Below are positions 53,865 to 64,000 of a DNA stretch of 64,000 nt, in pieces. Every line of letters begins with the position of its first letter. The first letter of the stretch is position 1. The position numbers were made by a program, and so were the translations under genes. Below the pieces are notes generated by a model that searched no databases, had not been told where the DNA came from, and worked only from the letters and a program-made list of their open reading frames with translations. The stretch spans positions 89,768,315 through 89,832,314 of the forward strand of contig NC_079147.1 in assembly GCF_945859685.1 (NCBI RefSeq). Direction: 5' to 3'. Source of the stretch: Eupeodes corollae (Eukaryota; Arthropoda; Insecta; Diptera; Syrphidae).

Positions 53865-55500
53865 ACCATCATGAAATTTCAAGAATATTTCCATAAGTGC
53901 ATCACGTTTGGTATGGAGGTCTTCTTGGGAGATTAAAACCTTTATGTTCGTATTTGTTTTACCTTCAAAGCAAACAGGATCTGGTTTGTCGTGCAGGAAA
54001 GCTAGGTAAAGACAAACATTATTGTAAATTTAGTGGTCTCTAAGACGGGACATAACATACCGATCATTAGTATTGGCCTCAGATAAATGTTTAGTTAACT
54101 TGACATTTGGATGGATCATTGGGTTGAGGAATCCTTGTGGTTCTTGGGAAACTGATGAAGAAGAAGTAGAGTTAAGAGTGTGAGAATGGATGAAATTTAA
54201 ATACTCGGTTTTTTTGGCAGGAGGATCAACCATCGGAGGGCGAACACAAAGACCCGGATGAGAAGGGTTAAAAGAAACTCGTTTGGATGGAGGCTTTACA
54301 AAGGTAGGTGAAGTTTTCCGTTTAAGGGACGAAAGTTTGTTAGAGAGAGAAAAGTTTGGAAAGATTTGTGTTTTAAGAGTACAGTTGGTTTCAATATTTT
54401 TTTGGAATTATGTTTGGGGTTAGGTTTGGAAATACGTTTGGGATTATTTTTGTGTTTGTTAGACTTAATTAAATTATTATTGTTACTCATTTTGGAAAGC
54501 CGCATTCGACCAAGTCGTATATATCTTCTTTGGTGATGAAAAATCTAGTTATATTTGGATGGAATCAGGAACTTGAATCTTCTTCCAGTCAATTGAAGAT
54601 ATTCGCAGATATTGACACAGAATTCTCGTTTAAAATAGGAGCATCAGCATATCCGGGACAATTATTCAGCACGAACCATGTGTTGTTAGCAGATTCAACC
54701 CTGCTGAGTCTCAAATTCCAATCGAATAACTTGCAGGAATGGCCACATTTGTTGATTTCTTCGTCCGCAATGGTATTTACTGAGGTGGTTCGTTGAAGAT
54801 GTCGTAGAGAAGCGATTCAATTTTGTGTGATTTAAGATTTAGGCTTTCAAGCTCACGATACACACTCGTATATTTCTGTTCTTGATTGCTTATATCGTAA
54901 GCAATAGATATTAGTGCGGTTGAAACCCGAGAAAGTATACAATTAATAAAATAACGAGTTTAACGTTTGTAACATCACTCAATTGATTGGAAGAGGGGGA
55001 GAGCCGAGATGACGAACTTTGCAAACAGCAATCAATATCCGATTTCAGTAGGTTTAACTGGTCAGACAAGCTTTTTTCAGATCGTTTGCCGACCAAGTTA
55101 GCACCTTTAACTTATCGTCAATGTCTAAACGAAGAGAATTCAACCCACCGATGACGTCACAGTATTGTTCTTCCAGAGAACATATCATGGAAAGGCACTG
55201 AGTTGACGATTGTTGACATTGGATGCTTGAGTCCTCAACAGTGTTGCAGACGTGATCAAATTTCTCGGAGAGATTAGAAATTTGATCTTGGCAAACGGAA
55301 TGTTCATTAGACAGGGATTCCCTAAGACATTTAATTGCAATCATAATATCCGACACGGATATTTTATTGCATTCATCGCAATTTCAGGTATACACTTGCC
55401 TTTCTGGCCAAGCCAACACAAGAGGGGTGAAGGTATTGCTCACAAAGGCCACTGCACCTTAATAGTTCCGTGTTTGATTCAACGATGACACACATTTTAT
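53865..55500 (-). pseudogene. LINE ORF1 remnant with zinc-finger piece and coiled coil
   Basis: Minus strand, read from high to low. Near 55380-55460 a degraded Cys/His segment CSGLCEQYLHPSCVGLARKA and (other frame) CDECNKISVSD resembles the PHD-type finger of some insect LINE ORF1 proteins. Then a 100-codon frame (55054-55356) with heptad-like EKFDHVCNTVEDSSIQCQQS and LNSLRLDIDDKLKVL, probably a coiled coil for trimerisation. After frameshifts come WKLFDWNLRLSRVESANNTW and VLNNCPGYADAPILNENS (about 54610-54760), a Lys/Asn/Pro-rich basic stretch (54296-54505), and KPDPVCFEGKTNTNIKVLIS near 53940-53995. No RT follows on the low side; LINE B stands there in the opposite direction. Confidence 0.6.
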
Positions 55501-55599
55501 TAGCGCACGACATACATAATTAATTATTTCAGCAAAAAAATAAAAAAATATGTTTTTTTGTTTAGGTTTTTAATTTGCTTTTTTCAGTTATTTTTAATG

Positions 55600-55910
55600 T
55601 TTTCTATAATTTTAATACACAAGAAGAAATAAAATGCACGACTGGGTCGCACGAACTTGCTCCTGTATGCAAAGAGTCTGTTTAAAAAAGTACTTATATG
55701 AATTGTCAAAAAAACCGAACGATCTTTGTATATGAAAACCATAGTACTCTCATGAGCAGAAATTTTTAGGGCGACCAGATGCCGAGTCGTTGGCGTGGCG
55801 TTAGTTTTGAAAGTAGAGAAATTCAGCGGGAGCGAGAGAAAAATATTATTCCCATTCCCATAAGCAGCCAGCAGAATAAGGGAGATAATTAATTTTCGAC
55901 CCAAAAAGTC
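55600..55910. repeat. Dispersed repeat S
   Basis: Sequence GAAATAAAATGCACGACTGG followed by GTCGCACGAACTTGC and GCAAAGAGTCTGTTTAAAAA, shared in part with 28835-28895. I have seen this wording in other fly genomes. The remainder (to AATTTTCGACCCAAAAAG) is included by continuity and is less certain. No coding frame that I recognise. Confidence 0.5.
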
Positions 55911-56784
55911 ATCACAATTTCCTTCATTTTATTTGAGTCTATCCTCATATATGTTTTCAAGAAAAGAGCTTCCATATGAAGGTTGATAAATTTGTTTTTG
56001 TTTTATTTATATCAATGTACTTTATATAACAAACAAAATGGCTTCATATTGTATCTAATAAGGGGATGAAACAAACTTTTGCATGCTTACGTCAGCTGTT
56101 TAGGATCTTTTACCGATATTTTTTTTTTTTTTTACATTCACAAGTCTGCTTTTACTTGTGTACGATCTTTGTATATGAAAAATGGTTTCTATTATGTATA
56201 AAGCTACGATGCGATTCATATAGATTCAACTTGTTCCTTAAAAGCTTTTTTCCTTTAGATAACTTTATTGTAATTTCATATTAGAAGAACCAGGATGGAA
56301 AATAAATAAGATAAGAAAGAGGCAGACCATGAATGTTTAAATTGTAAGGCGATCGCCTATTGGTTGTGTAGTTAGGTAGCAGGTAGATGTCTAAAACGAC
56401 CATAGAATAGTTCACTTGGCGTGCTTAGCTTTATGCAGATAGATAGATAAGGACATGTTTATGATGATAATAAAGGAATGTTATTGGTGGCTAGAAGGTA
56501 TATACTACATTCCTTCTTAAGTTTTCAGCGCAAACATGGAGTTATTACGTTCAATTTATTTTTTTCACTAAAGTTTTAAAAAACAAGCATACGAACAAGT
56601 ACAAGAAATTGCTGTTCATGTGTTGTTAACAGTCAAGCTCTTGTGAGTGACACGTAAGCAATAAGCAGTAGTTGTAGAAGTTGTACGTAATACCTTTATA
56701 AATAGGTACAATGTGTATGCGTTGAAAAAGTGATTCTAATAGAAAATACATATTCTCTCTCTGGCCAGTTTCTTTAACTTGTAG
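55911..56784. other. AT-rich sequence, no gene seen
   Basis: Nothing recognised. The string GATCTTTGTATATGAAAA occurs at about 56165 and also at 55718 in repeat S. Confidence 0.4.
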
Positions 56785-57897
56785 GTACTAAGTATTTATT
56801 TTTTTATATAGGCGAAGGCCAGTAAATCATGTGGGAAACAACCTTATTCGTAAGGAATAATATTTTAAAATCATATATATACAAAGTTACCAAGATAATA
56901 CTTCTTGATAGACTCTTTAAATGTGTACCAAATGCATTAATTTGGATGAAAGATAGGAATGTAATTACAATTTTGTTAAAATAATGCGCTCTTTCGGGCT
57001 CATGCACACTAAAAATAATTTAAAAAATAATATTTTAAGATTCAAAATTTTACCTGAAAAATAAGTTTGTCTTCAAAAATTTAAATGCCATTTTATAAAT
57101 AAAAAAACCGTTGATTTTTCAAATTTTTATTTTGAAAATCGTTAGAGCGGTTTTTTTTTAAATTAATTTTTTATATATAAAATTTTCCAATTTTGTTCTA
57201 AAAATATTATTGGAATGCAGTTGTTTAGTGATTGTAAATATACGTCTTAAGTTTGAATTTCGTAAAAAATTGTTGACCCGTTTTTGAGATATAGAGTTTT
57301 GAAAAATAAAAATTCAATATTTTTTAAAAAACCCAAACAATTAAAAATTGCATTTTTGTTAATCAAATATTGTTAACGCAATATAGGAGCTTATTGAGAA
57401 AAAAAATTATTCAAATCAGTTTTTAAGTTGCTGAGAAAATTAAAAAACAAAATAACGGTTCTATGAGAGGTACCTTTCCTGAGCAATACAAAAATATGGT
57501 TTTCTTATAAAAAGAAGCCAAGTTAAAAAATAAAATTTTAGAGAAAATTTAAAAAAAATCCATCGGTTTGTTTTTGAGAAAATTCGAATTTTCGGTTTTT
57601 GACCAAAAAAATTGTATGGGGGCCACTGTTAGTTTTGATCTTAAAAAAAAAAATGAAAAAAACGCCTAACGCGAATCTGCTCAAAACCTTAACTTCCAAG
57701 TTTGAACTCAATCGACCCAATGGTTTAGGCTGTAGGAGCGTGGACAGACAGACAAAACCGACCGGACGGAATCGCGGGACCCACTTTTTTCGACTTCTCT
57801 ACCATCGTAATATCATGTTTGATTAAAATCTCGAGTTCGAAATTTTGCACGAATGCAAAACTTGCCATATAGTTCCTATATGTCGCAAGTAAAAAAT
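56785..57897 (+). repeat. Dispersed repeat R, copy R2
   Basis: Direct counterpart of 10989-12078. It retains about 50 bases missing in R1 (57741-57790, containing GACAGACAGACAAAACCGAC), a GC-richer patch typical for the ends of some insect repeats. It ends at CCTATATGTCGCAAGTAAAA. Both copies are in the same orientation, 45.8 kb apart. Confidence 0.75.
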
Positions 57898-58671
57898 GGT
57901 AGTGTAATGGGAAACGGCCGGCGATGGGCAGTGAAGTGGGTCGGGTAAGTAAATCACACGCACTGCGTGTAAATTGATAGTTTTTTTATTTGTATGATAA
58001 TTGTTTATTTGGGGTCGATAAAAAGGTGGCAAAGGACAACTGCAAAGCGAAAAGAAAATGCGACTGCACTTGACGAAGGTTGTTCCTTATTATTTTCATT
58101 ATTTTATCATAAATGATTTAACTTTTATGTGAGACAGGTGAAAACTTATGACGATTTTTGGAAATACTTTAACTGAATTTTAAAGATATAGACTAAAGAT
58201 ACGGAAAACCATAACGAATGTCATTGAAAAACAAACTTTTCAATGAACGTTGCCTCAAAAAGGATTTTATAAGTTGATTTTTCGAACTTTGAAACGTAAT
58301 AATATTACGTTTACTTTGAATGAAGACTCATAAAGCCCATCGAAAAAGTAATTTTAACGTTAGGAAAAAAATATTTTCGACCAGTTTTACATGTAATTAT
58401 TAGTAATTACAAGTGCAAGTGATTGCAATTTGATTGCAAACATTAATTAATTATTAATCAAAACAAAATGTATTTACAAATTTATTTAAGTCAATTACAT
58501 TTTACGCGATATTATAAAATAATTTCTTTAAGTGCTTAATTAATTCATAGGAGTTATTTTAAATTACTAAAACTATATTTGTATTGTTTTTATAAAGTTT
58601 TTGAAAATGTATATTTGTAGTTTAAATTTCTCAACTATTTTTTCAATAGTTACGTTTTATTTAATTTAAAA
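57898..58671. other. AT-rich sequence, no gene seen
   Basis: Starts with a GC-richer patch (57905-57950); no frame or element recognised. Confidence 0.4.
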
Positions 58672-59800
58672 TAAGAGGCTGGAACTGACAGTTCCCATTC
58701 TTTTTCGTCTGTCGATTTTTCTTTTAAAAAAATATGAAAAGCAACTTTTGTGTAAAATAAAAAAGATTTTATGTCAATATCATTTTTTGTGCCAAAGAAA
58801 AAACAATTTTTTTCAATTTTTAGTTGTTTTTGCAAGTTTTAATTTTTTTCCAAAAATAACTGTCTGTCAATTGAATTTAACAAAAAGAGGCTCGGATTTG
58901 ACCCACACTGATAACTTCCCATCCCGTTATCTATTTGTCTTGCTTAAAAGTTTGTAGGCTTTCGTGTTGGGTTAAAAAAGTTGTTAGTTGAATTATTCTT
59001 ACAAATTTTTAAATTACCAACAAAATTTTTCATATAAAGAAATAGTTAAGTTTGAAAATACAGTTTTGTTAAATAGATTTTTAATCAAAAAAAAATTTAT
59101 GTAGCATTTCTTAAATTTTTACAAATTTGATGAATTAAATGATTTTGAGGGATATCAAGAACCGAACATCAATTTTTACCAAATTTGCGTACTATTTTTT
59201 GCAGATTTTATTTTTTTATAAAAAAAATACTTATCGAAAACAATATTTTCTGTGAAATAAAAAGAGATTGAAGACAATATTTTAAAGTAGTTTAAAGCCA
59301 ATATCTCAAAATTTTGAAAAGATATTCGAGTCGAAAATCAATTTTACCAACTTTTATTAATTTTTTTGTTTAGGTTTTTATTTTTTGTCAAAAATCTGTC
59401 AGTTAGATTTTTCTCAAAATTTGTATTAGAATGTGGAAAACAATATGTCTTGTAAGTTAAAATAAGCTGCAAGCCATAATCTCAAATGTTTTAAAAAGAT
59501 ATTTGAGTTTTTACCAACTTTTGTTAATTTTTCTTTTAAGTTTTTAATTTTGTAAAAAAAGTGTCATTTCGATTTTTCTGAAAATTTTACCAGATGTTAC
59601 AAAACTTTATTTTTCGTTGCACGAAATTGTTTAGGACATAATATCATTTCTTATTCGTTAAATTTTCGACGTGACAATTTTTTTTTCAGTTTTTTTGATT
59701 TATAAAAAAACCCGTTAATTAGATTTTTTTCAAAAAATATATTTGTTTTTGATATTAAGGGTTAACCAAAATGTCAACCTTTGTTTTAACTGCAATGGTT
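58672..59800 (-). repeat. Element T, copy T4
   Basis: Two starts are present: a partial one at 58672 (AAGAGGCTGGAACTGACAGT) and a fuller one at 58880 (AAAGAGGCTCGGATTTGACC, CACTGATAACTTCCCATCCC). Monomer-like blocks follow (TCAATTTTTACCAAATTTGC at about 59170, GATATTCGAGTCGAAAATCA at about 59320). It ends at GATATTAAGGGTTAACC-like sequence and meets T5 head-on. Confidence 0.7.
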
Positions 59801-59804
59801 TATC

Positions 59805-60900
59805 GAATTGAAAACATCTTTTGACGTTTCGAGGTCCTAAGAATCTAAATAAAAGATTTTTAGATTGATGTCTTTGCGTGTGTACGTGTTTGTACGTTCA
59901 TCATCCATATCTCAAAAACTAGTGGAGATATCGACTTCAAATAAATTTGGTTAAAAAGATAAAAATGAAGGAAGCACTTGCAAAAAAATGTTGTCACAAT
60001 GTCTCACGAATAAATAACGTTTTTGAATTGAATTAAAACTGATATAACATTAAAACAAAACTCAAATAACGGTTTCTTTCTTTAAAAAAAAAACTGTCAA
60101 ATTTTATTCACCTCGAATAATTTTACAAACAAAAAATGATGTTATCTATAAAATAATTCTATACGTTATTACGAATAACATTTTTGACATCTAGTCAAAT
60201 TTTGACACCTAGAACAATCGAACATATACAAAACATTACTTAAAGTCTGTAAAAATTGATCTTCGACTCAAATATCTTATCAAAATTAGGAAAATTGGCT
60301 TCAAACTAATTTCATTTTAAAGAAAAATATAGTCATCTACATTCAGTAACATTTCTATAAAAAATTGCCAGTTTTTCCATTTAAATTAAAATGTACAAAG
60401 ATTATTACAGCTAATTGGTAAAAATAATAGAATTCGATTATCAATATCTTGTAAATAAATGGAGGTATTGCCTCTAACACGATTTCATTATGTGTTAAAT
60501 TTTGTAGTGAACGCAGATATTGTTCTTAGAAAAATCTAATCTGTATTTGTTTATAAGAAATAAAAACTTTCAAGAAATGCTACAATCATAAGTAAGAATT
60601 GTTTTTTGAATAAAATCTCCTTAGCGTTAGATTTTAAAATCTTTTAGAAAATTCGACTGACAACTTTTTTTGAAAAACACGAAAACCTAAAATAAACATC
60701 AAGTAACTTTTTTGGATTAAATGTAAAACAAAGTAAGATATTGAACTCAAATTATCAATCTTATACAAAATACTGTTATAAATATTTTGTTAAAGTTTTA
60801 AACAAGACAATTCGAAAGACGCTTTTTAAGTCTTAATTGTTTGTAAAAAAAACTGTCACTTCGACCTTTTAAACTTTAAACCTTTTACTTTTGAATAGCG
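59805..60900 (+). repeat. Element T, copy T5, opposed to T4
   Basis: Plus orientation like T1: GACGTTTCGAGGTCCTAAGA, the GT-rich GCGTGTGTACGTG patch and CATATCTCAAAAACTAGTGG at 59825-59930, then diverged monomers (GTAAAAATTGATCTTCGACT at about 60250, ACTCAAATATCTTATC). The distal end is diffuse and the AACTTCC end was not found. Confidence 0.6.
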
Positions 60901-61654
60901 TTCCTTGATATATGACAGGACTTTAAATTTTGAACACCCTTTCTATATTGGGTTGAGAACAACATTGTAGTACTGAAATCATGTTGAAGCTCAAGGCCTA
61001 CATTAAGCAACGACTTTAGTTAATTGGAGAAACCAAAGCCACTACGAATTTAACCGGTTAATTTTATGAACTTCTGCTACCCACAATCCACAGCGGTTAT
61101 GGTTATAAATTAAAGACCTATTTAATAAACATAAATATATGCATAGATTGATGCATAAATGGTTATTTATATAAAACACTTTTATGCTTGTTTGTGGTAT
61201 ATACTCCTCACTTCAATATTTTACCAGACGGAATTATTAATAATAATTATTATTAATCCATTGACTTTGTTAATTTACGTCTCTGCTTCATTTGTTCATA
61301 CACAAAAGGGAATCGTAACATTTATGTTTGGTAATAAATTACTTATAAAAGCTTCGGTTAGCCGCAAAATTATTTTTTCGCATTATAAAATCCGCATCTT
61401 TAAATAAACCTTTGAGTTTATATTCGAGTAATACGTACAGATAAAGAACATACTAAGCCCATAATTTTCAATTGTTAAATCGATATTTAACATATATTTT
61501 GCTACTAAATAAACTCACAATTATTAAACATGTGACAAATCCTTTGGTAAAGAATTTATTTGTGATTGAAAGTATATTTAAGCCCCTGATTAACAAATAT
61601 ACGGATATATTGTGAGCCTTTTTCGACTTCGAAATTGAGGTGTTTTTAGACGTA
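60901..61654. other. AT-rich sequence, no gene seen
   Basis: No element recognised. A hydrophobic plus-strand frame (61159-61407) reflects AT-rich composition. Confidence 0.4.
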
Positions 61655-61778
61655 TCATCATCAATTGTTTGCGGGAGGTAATGTAACTGGCTAATTCTGG
61701 TTTTCTTCAGTCGGTTTGGCTTTATAACAACGGAAACTTTACAACTCTAATCAAACCATGAGTTTTAATTGGGCTTAA
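61655..61778 (-). mobile_element. LINE family K, copy K5 (two distant parts joined)
   Basis: About 120 bases. 61673-61698 (GGGAGGTAATGTAACTGGCTAA) matches the K 3' region (41000-41030), and immediately beyond, GGTTTTCTTCAGTCGG and GGCTTTATAACAACGGAAAC match the K linker at 29836-29870 and 41864-41895. The intervening RT, well over 1 kb, is deleted. Mariner M2 starts 3 bases further. Confidence 0.6.
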
Positions 61779-61780
61779 TA

Positions 61781-63085
61781 AACGGTGATATTTTAAGAGC
61801 TTGAGAACTTAAAAAAAAAAAAAACGCATACAATTTGCAAAATTTCATCGATTCTTTATTTGAAACGTTAGATTGGTCCATGGCATTTACTTTTTGAAGA
61901 TAATTTCATTTAAATGTTGACCGCGGCTGCGTCTTAGGTGGTCCATTCGGAAAGTCCAATTTTGGGTAACTTTTTCGAGCATTTCGGCCGGAATAGCCCG
62001 AATTTCTTCGGAAATGTTGTCTTCCAAAGCTGGAATAGTTGCTGGCTTATTTGTGTAGACTTTAGACTTGACGTAGCCCCACAAAAAATAATCTAAAGGC
62101 GTCAAATCGCATGATCATGGTGGCCAACTTACCGGTCCATTCCTTGTGATGAATTGTTCTCCGAAGTTTTCCCTCAAAATGGCCATAGAATCGCGAACTG
62201 TGTGGCATGTAGCGCCATGTTGTTGAAACCACATGTCAACCAAGTTCAGTTCTTCAATTTTTGGCAACAAAAATTTTGTTAGCATTGAACGATAGCGATC
62301 GCCATTCACCGTAACGTTGCGTCCAACAGCATCTTTGAAAAAATACGGTCCAATGATTCCACCAGCGTACAAACCACACCAAACAGTGCATTTTTCGGGA
62401 TGCATGGGCAGTTCTTGAACGGCTTCTGGTTGCTCTTCACTCCAAATGCGGCAATTTTGCTTATTTACGTAGCCATTCAACCAGAAATGAGCCTCATCGC
62501 TGAACAAAATTTGTCGATAAAAAAGCGGATTTTCTGCCAACTTTTCTAGGGCCCATTCACTGCAAATTCGACGTTGTGGCAGATCGTTCGGCTTCAGTTC
62601 TTGCACGAGCTGTATTTTATACGGTTTTACACCAAGATCTTTGCGTAAAATCTTCCATGTGGTCGAATAACACAAACCCAATTGCTGCGAACGGCGACGA
62701 ATCGACATTTCACGGTCTTCAGCAACACTCTCAGAAACAGACGCAATATTCTCTTCTGTACGCACTGTACGCATTCGTGTGGTTGGTTTAATGTCCAATA
62801 AAGTAAACTGAGAGCGAAACTTGGTCACAAACGCATTAATTGTTTGCTCACTTGGTCAATTATGTAGACCATAAATCGGACGTAAAGCGCGAAACACATT
62901 TCGAACCGAACACTGATTTTGGTAGTAAAATTCAATGATTTGCAAGCGTTGCTCGTTAGTAAGTCTATTCATGATGAAATGTCAAAGCATACTGAGCATC
63001 TTTCTCTTTGACACCATGGCTGAAATCCCGCGTGATCTGTCAAATACTAATGCATGAAAATCCTAACCTCAAAAAAATCACCCTT
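61781..63085 (-). mobile_element. Mariner element M2 (DD41D), full length but decayed
   Basis: 1305 bases between TA dinucleotides (61779-61780 and 63086-63087). Right terminus reversed: AAGGGTGATTTTTTTGAGGT; left terminus AACGGTGATATTTTAAGAGC, an imperfect inverted repeat. It encodes a transposase of exactly the same codon count as M1 (361) on the same strand. The terminal sequences differ from M1, so it belongs to a related but separate subfamily; the M3 fragment at 63327 shares its terminus. Confidence 0.88.
61887..62972 (-). pseudogene. Mariner transposase with mutated catalytic residue and two stops
   Basis: Tc1/mariner transposase, start MNRLTNEQRLQIIEFYYQNQ at 62972, natural stop at 61887-61889, single frame throughout. 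HTH part: REMSIRRRSQQLGLCYSTTW. First catalytic Asp in ILFSDEAHFW; the second, codon 252, is His (QQHGATCH; ATG on the plus strand at 62217-62219, so CAT instead of GAT); the third in TPLDYFLWG, 41 residues after codon 252. Stops at codon 39 (62856-62858, TGA) and codon 286 (62115-62117, TGA), both compatible with CGA-to-TGA changes. There are no indels. The Asp-to-His change alone would abolish catalysis. Confidence 0.9.
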
Positions 63086-63326
63086 TAGATTTTTCCAGGA
63101 TAAAATTTCGCAATCTGCAAAGAATTAAGTTTTGAGGCGTTGGTGTTGCGTTTGCAAAGAAAAAAAGTTTACGTGAACGTTTTTGTGTTTGGGGGATGAT
63201 GTAGTAAAGCTATGCTAGTGAGTGACGATGATAAATTCTTCAAATTGAAGACGTTTTGAAGAGGCAAAGCCAAGCGACTTAATAATGTTCAGCACGTCTA
63301 CTGATACCAGTGAAATAAGCAAGCTA
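63086..63326. other. Spacer between mariners M2 and M3
   Basis: Short unassigned sequence; nothing recognised. Confidence 0.4.
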
Positions 63327-63740
63327 GAGGGTGATTTTTTAGCTATTATCTTTTTGGCAACACTGGTTTAAACAGCTGACATATGTTTCATGTTTTGTTT
63401 TACTATCAAACATCTACAGTTTGATATATAATTTAATAATGAATCGTCTTACAAACGAACAACGCTTGCAAATTATTGAATTTTATTATCAAAATGTCTG
63501 CTCTGTTAATTAAGTTCATCGCGCGCTTCTTCCATTTTATGGTCAGTTTAATCGACTCACTGAAGCGGGTGTTCGGGCTTTTGTGACTTAATTTTACACC
63601 AAATTTACATTAAACCACTAACACGCTTACGTAGAGTGCGAACTGAAGAAATTATTGCAACAGTTTATTAATGACCACCAATTCACTAGTTTACACTACA
63701 TCTGTTGCCAAAGAAATTTTAGTTTTTGCTCACTACACAT
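63327..63740 (+). mobile_element. Mariner fragment M3, 5' end and transposase N-terminus
   Basis: Starts GAGGGTGATTTTTTAGC after TA (63325-63326), similar to the M2 terminus. ATG at 63439 opens MNRLTNEQRLQIIEFYYQN, matching M2 for 19 residues; then a frameshift, a stop, ALLPFYGQFNRLTEAGVRAF (about 63525-63585) and FYTKFTL. Further on the match fades after about 63700 and the catalytic region is not seen. It is a truncated or internally deleted copy in the opposite orientation to M2, 241 bases away. Confidence 0.75.
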
Positions 63741-64000
63741 GATATGATATTTCAAAAATATAATTAAAATATTTGTATCAGCTCTAGTTTCTGCGATTCA
63801 GCTTTGTAGGTATCAAACGGAAAAAACACTCATATATTAAAAAAAAACTTCATTAGAAAGAATTAATCGTTGAGTTCTAAAAAACTTAGTTTTAAAGCTT
63901 TTCGGTGATGTGTAGACTTTGTAAAGTGAAGTGAATTACCAACAATAGTCGGACATCATGTTCTTATACCAGAAACCCTGGTACCGCTCTTCCATGACGC
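63741..64000. other. Window end, no gene seen
   Basis: AT-rich; no element recognised. Confidence 0.4.

Noticed and set aside
61159..61407. Hydrophobic 82-codon frame as a small membrane protein
   Set aside because: AT-rich composition produces such frames by chance, and there is no supporting context.
1..64000. LTR retrotransposons or endogenous retroviruses
   Set aside because: I saw no paired long terminal repeats, protease, integrase or envelope-like frames.

Overview
This is a eukaryotic, insect-type genomic window, most probably from a fly (Diptera). It is AT-rich, has GT-AG introns, and is packed with insect transposon families: DD41D mariner, piggyBac, Helitron, Jockey-like and RTE-like LINEs, and a tRNA-derived SINE with a fly-type body. 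I see no prokaryotic operons, CRISPR arrays, rRNA genes or convincing functional tRNA genes.

The only host gene I can support is on the minus strand: the 3' part of a serine/threonine kinase of the STK32 (YANK) family. Two kinase-domain exons (50470-50595 and 50152-50333) lie 136 bases apart. The last coding exon (33034-33522) follows after a 16.6 kb intron filled with nested transposons. The 5' exons are probably beyond the right edge.

Layout. 0.5-1.8 kb: RTE-like LINE fragment. 2-3.1 kb: Jockey-like remnant. 3.8-5.3 kb: Helitron with both termini and a decayed helicase. 6.5-7.2 kb: Jockey remnant. 8.6-8.9 kb: MITE with TTA target duplication. 9.35-10.65 kb: complete mariner with one nonsense codon. 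11-12.1 kb: dispersed repeat R. 12.1-23.3 kb: at least six same-direction partial copies of a gag-only (LINE ORF1) element. Two piggyBacs have jumped into it; one is almost intact with two introns, and a paralogous empty site is present. 24-32 kb: LINE (K family) remnants, an inverted gag copy, a SINE, and a broken gene of a multicopy insect family. 33-50.6 kb: the STK32 exons and their large intron with LINE remnants, a dispersed element with about 175-base tandem monomers (T), and a MITE with long inverted repeats that itself carries a 61-base retro-insertion. 51.9-55.5 kb: a second RTE-like LINE copy with its RT core deleted, and an opposed LINE ORF1 with a coiled coil. 56.8-57.9 kb: second R copy. 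58.7-60.9 kb: two opposed T elements. 61.8-63.7 kb: two more mariners.

No autonomous element looks fully intact. The closest are the mariner at 9.35 kb (one stop) and the piggyBac at 16.6 kb (one stop). The most informative structures are the nested insertions with readable target duplications, which give a relative order of events. Translations and alignments were made by eye, so boundaries of decayed elements are approximate.
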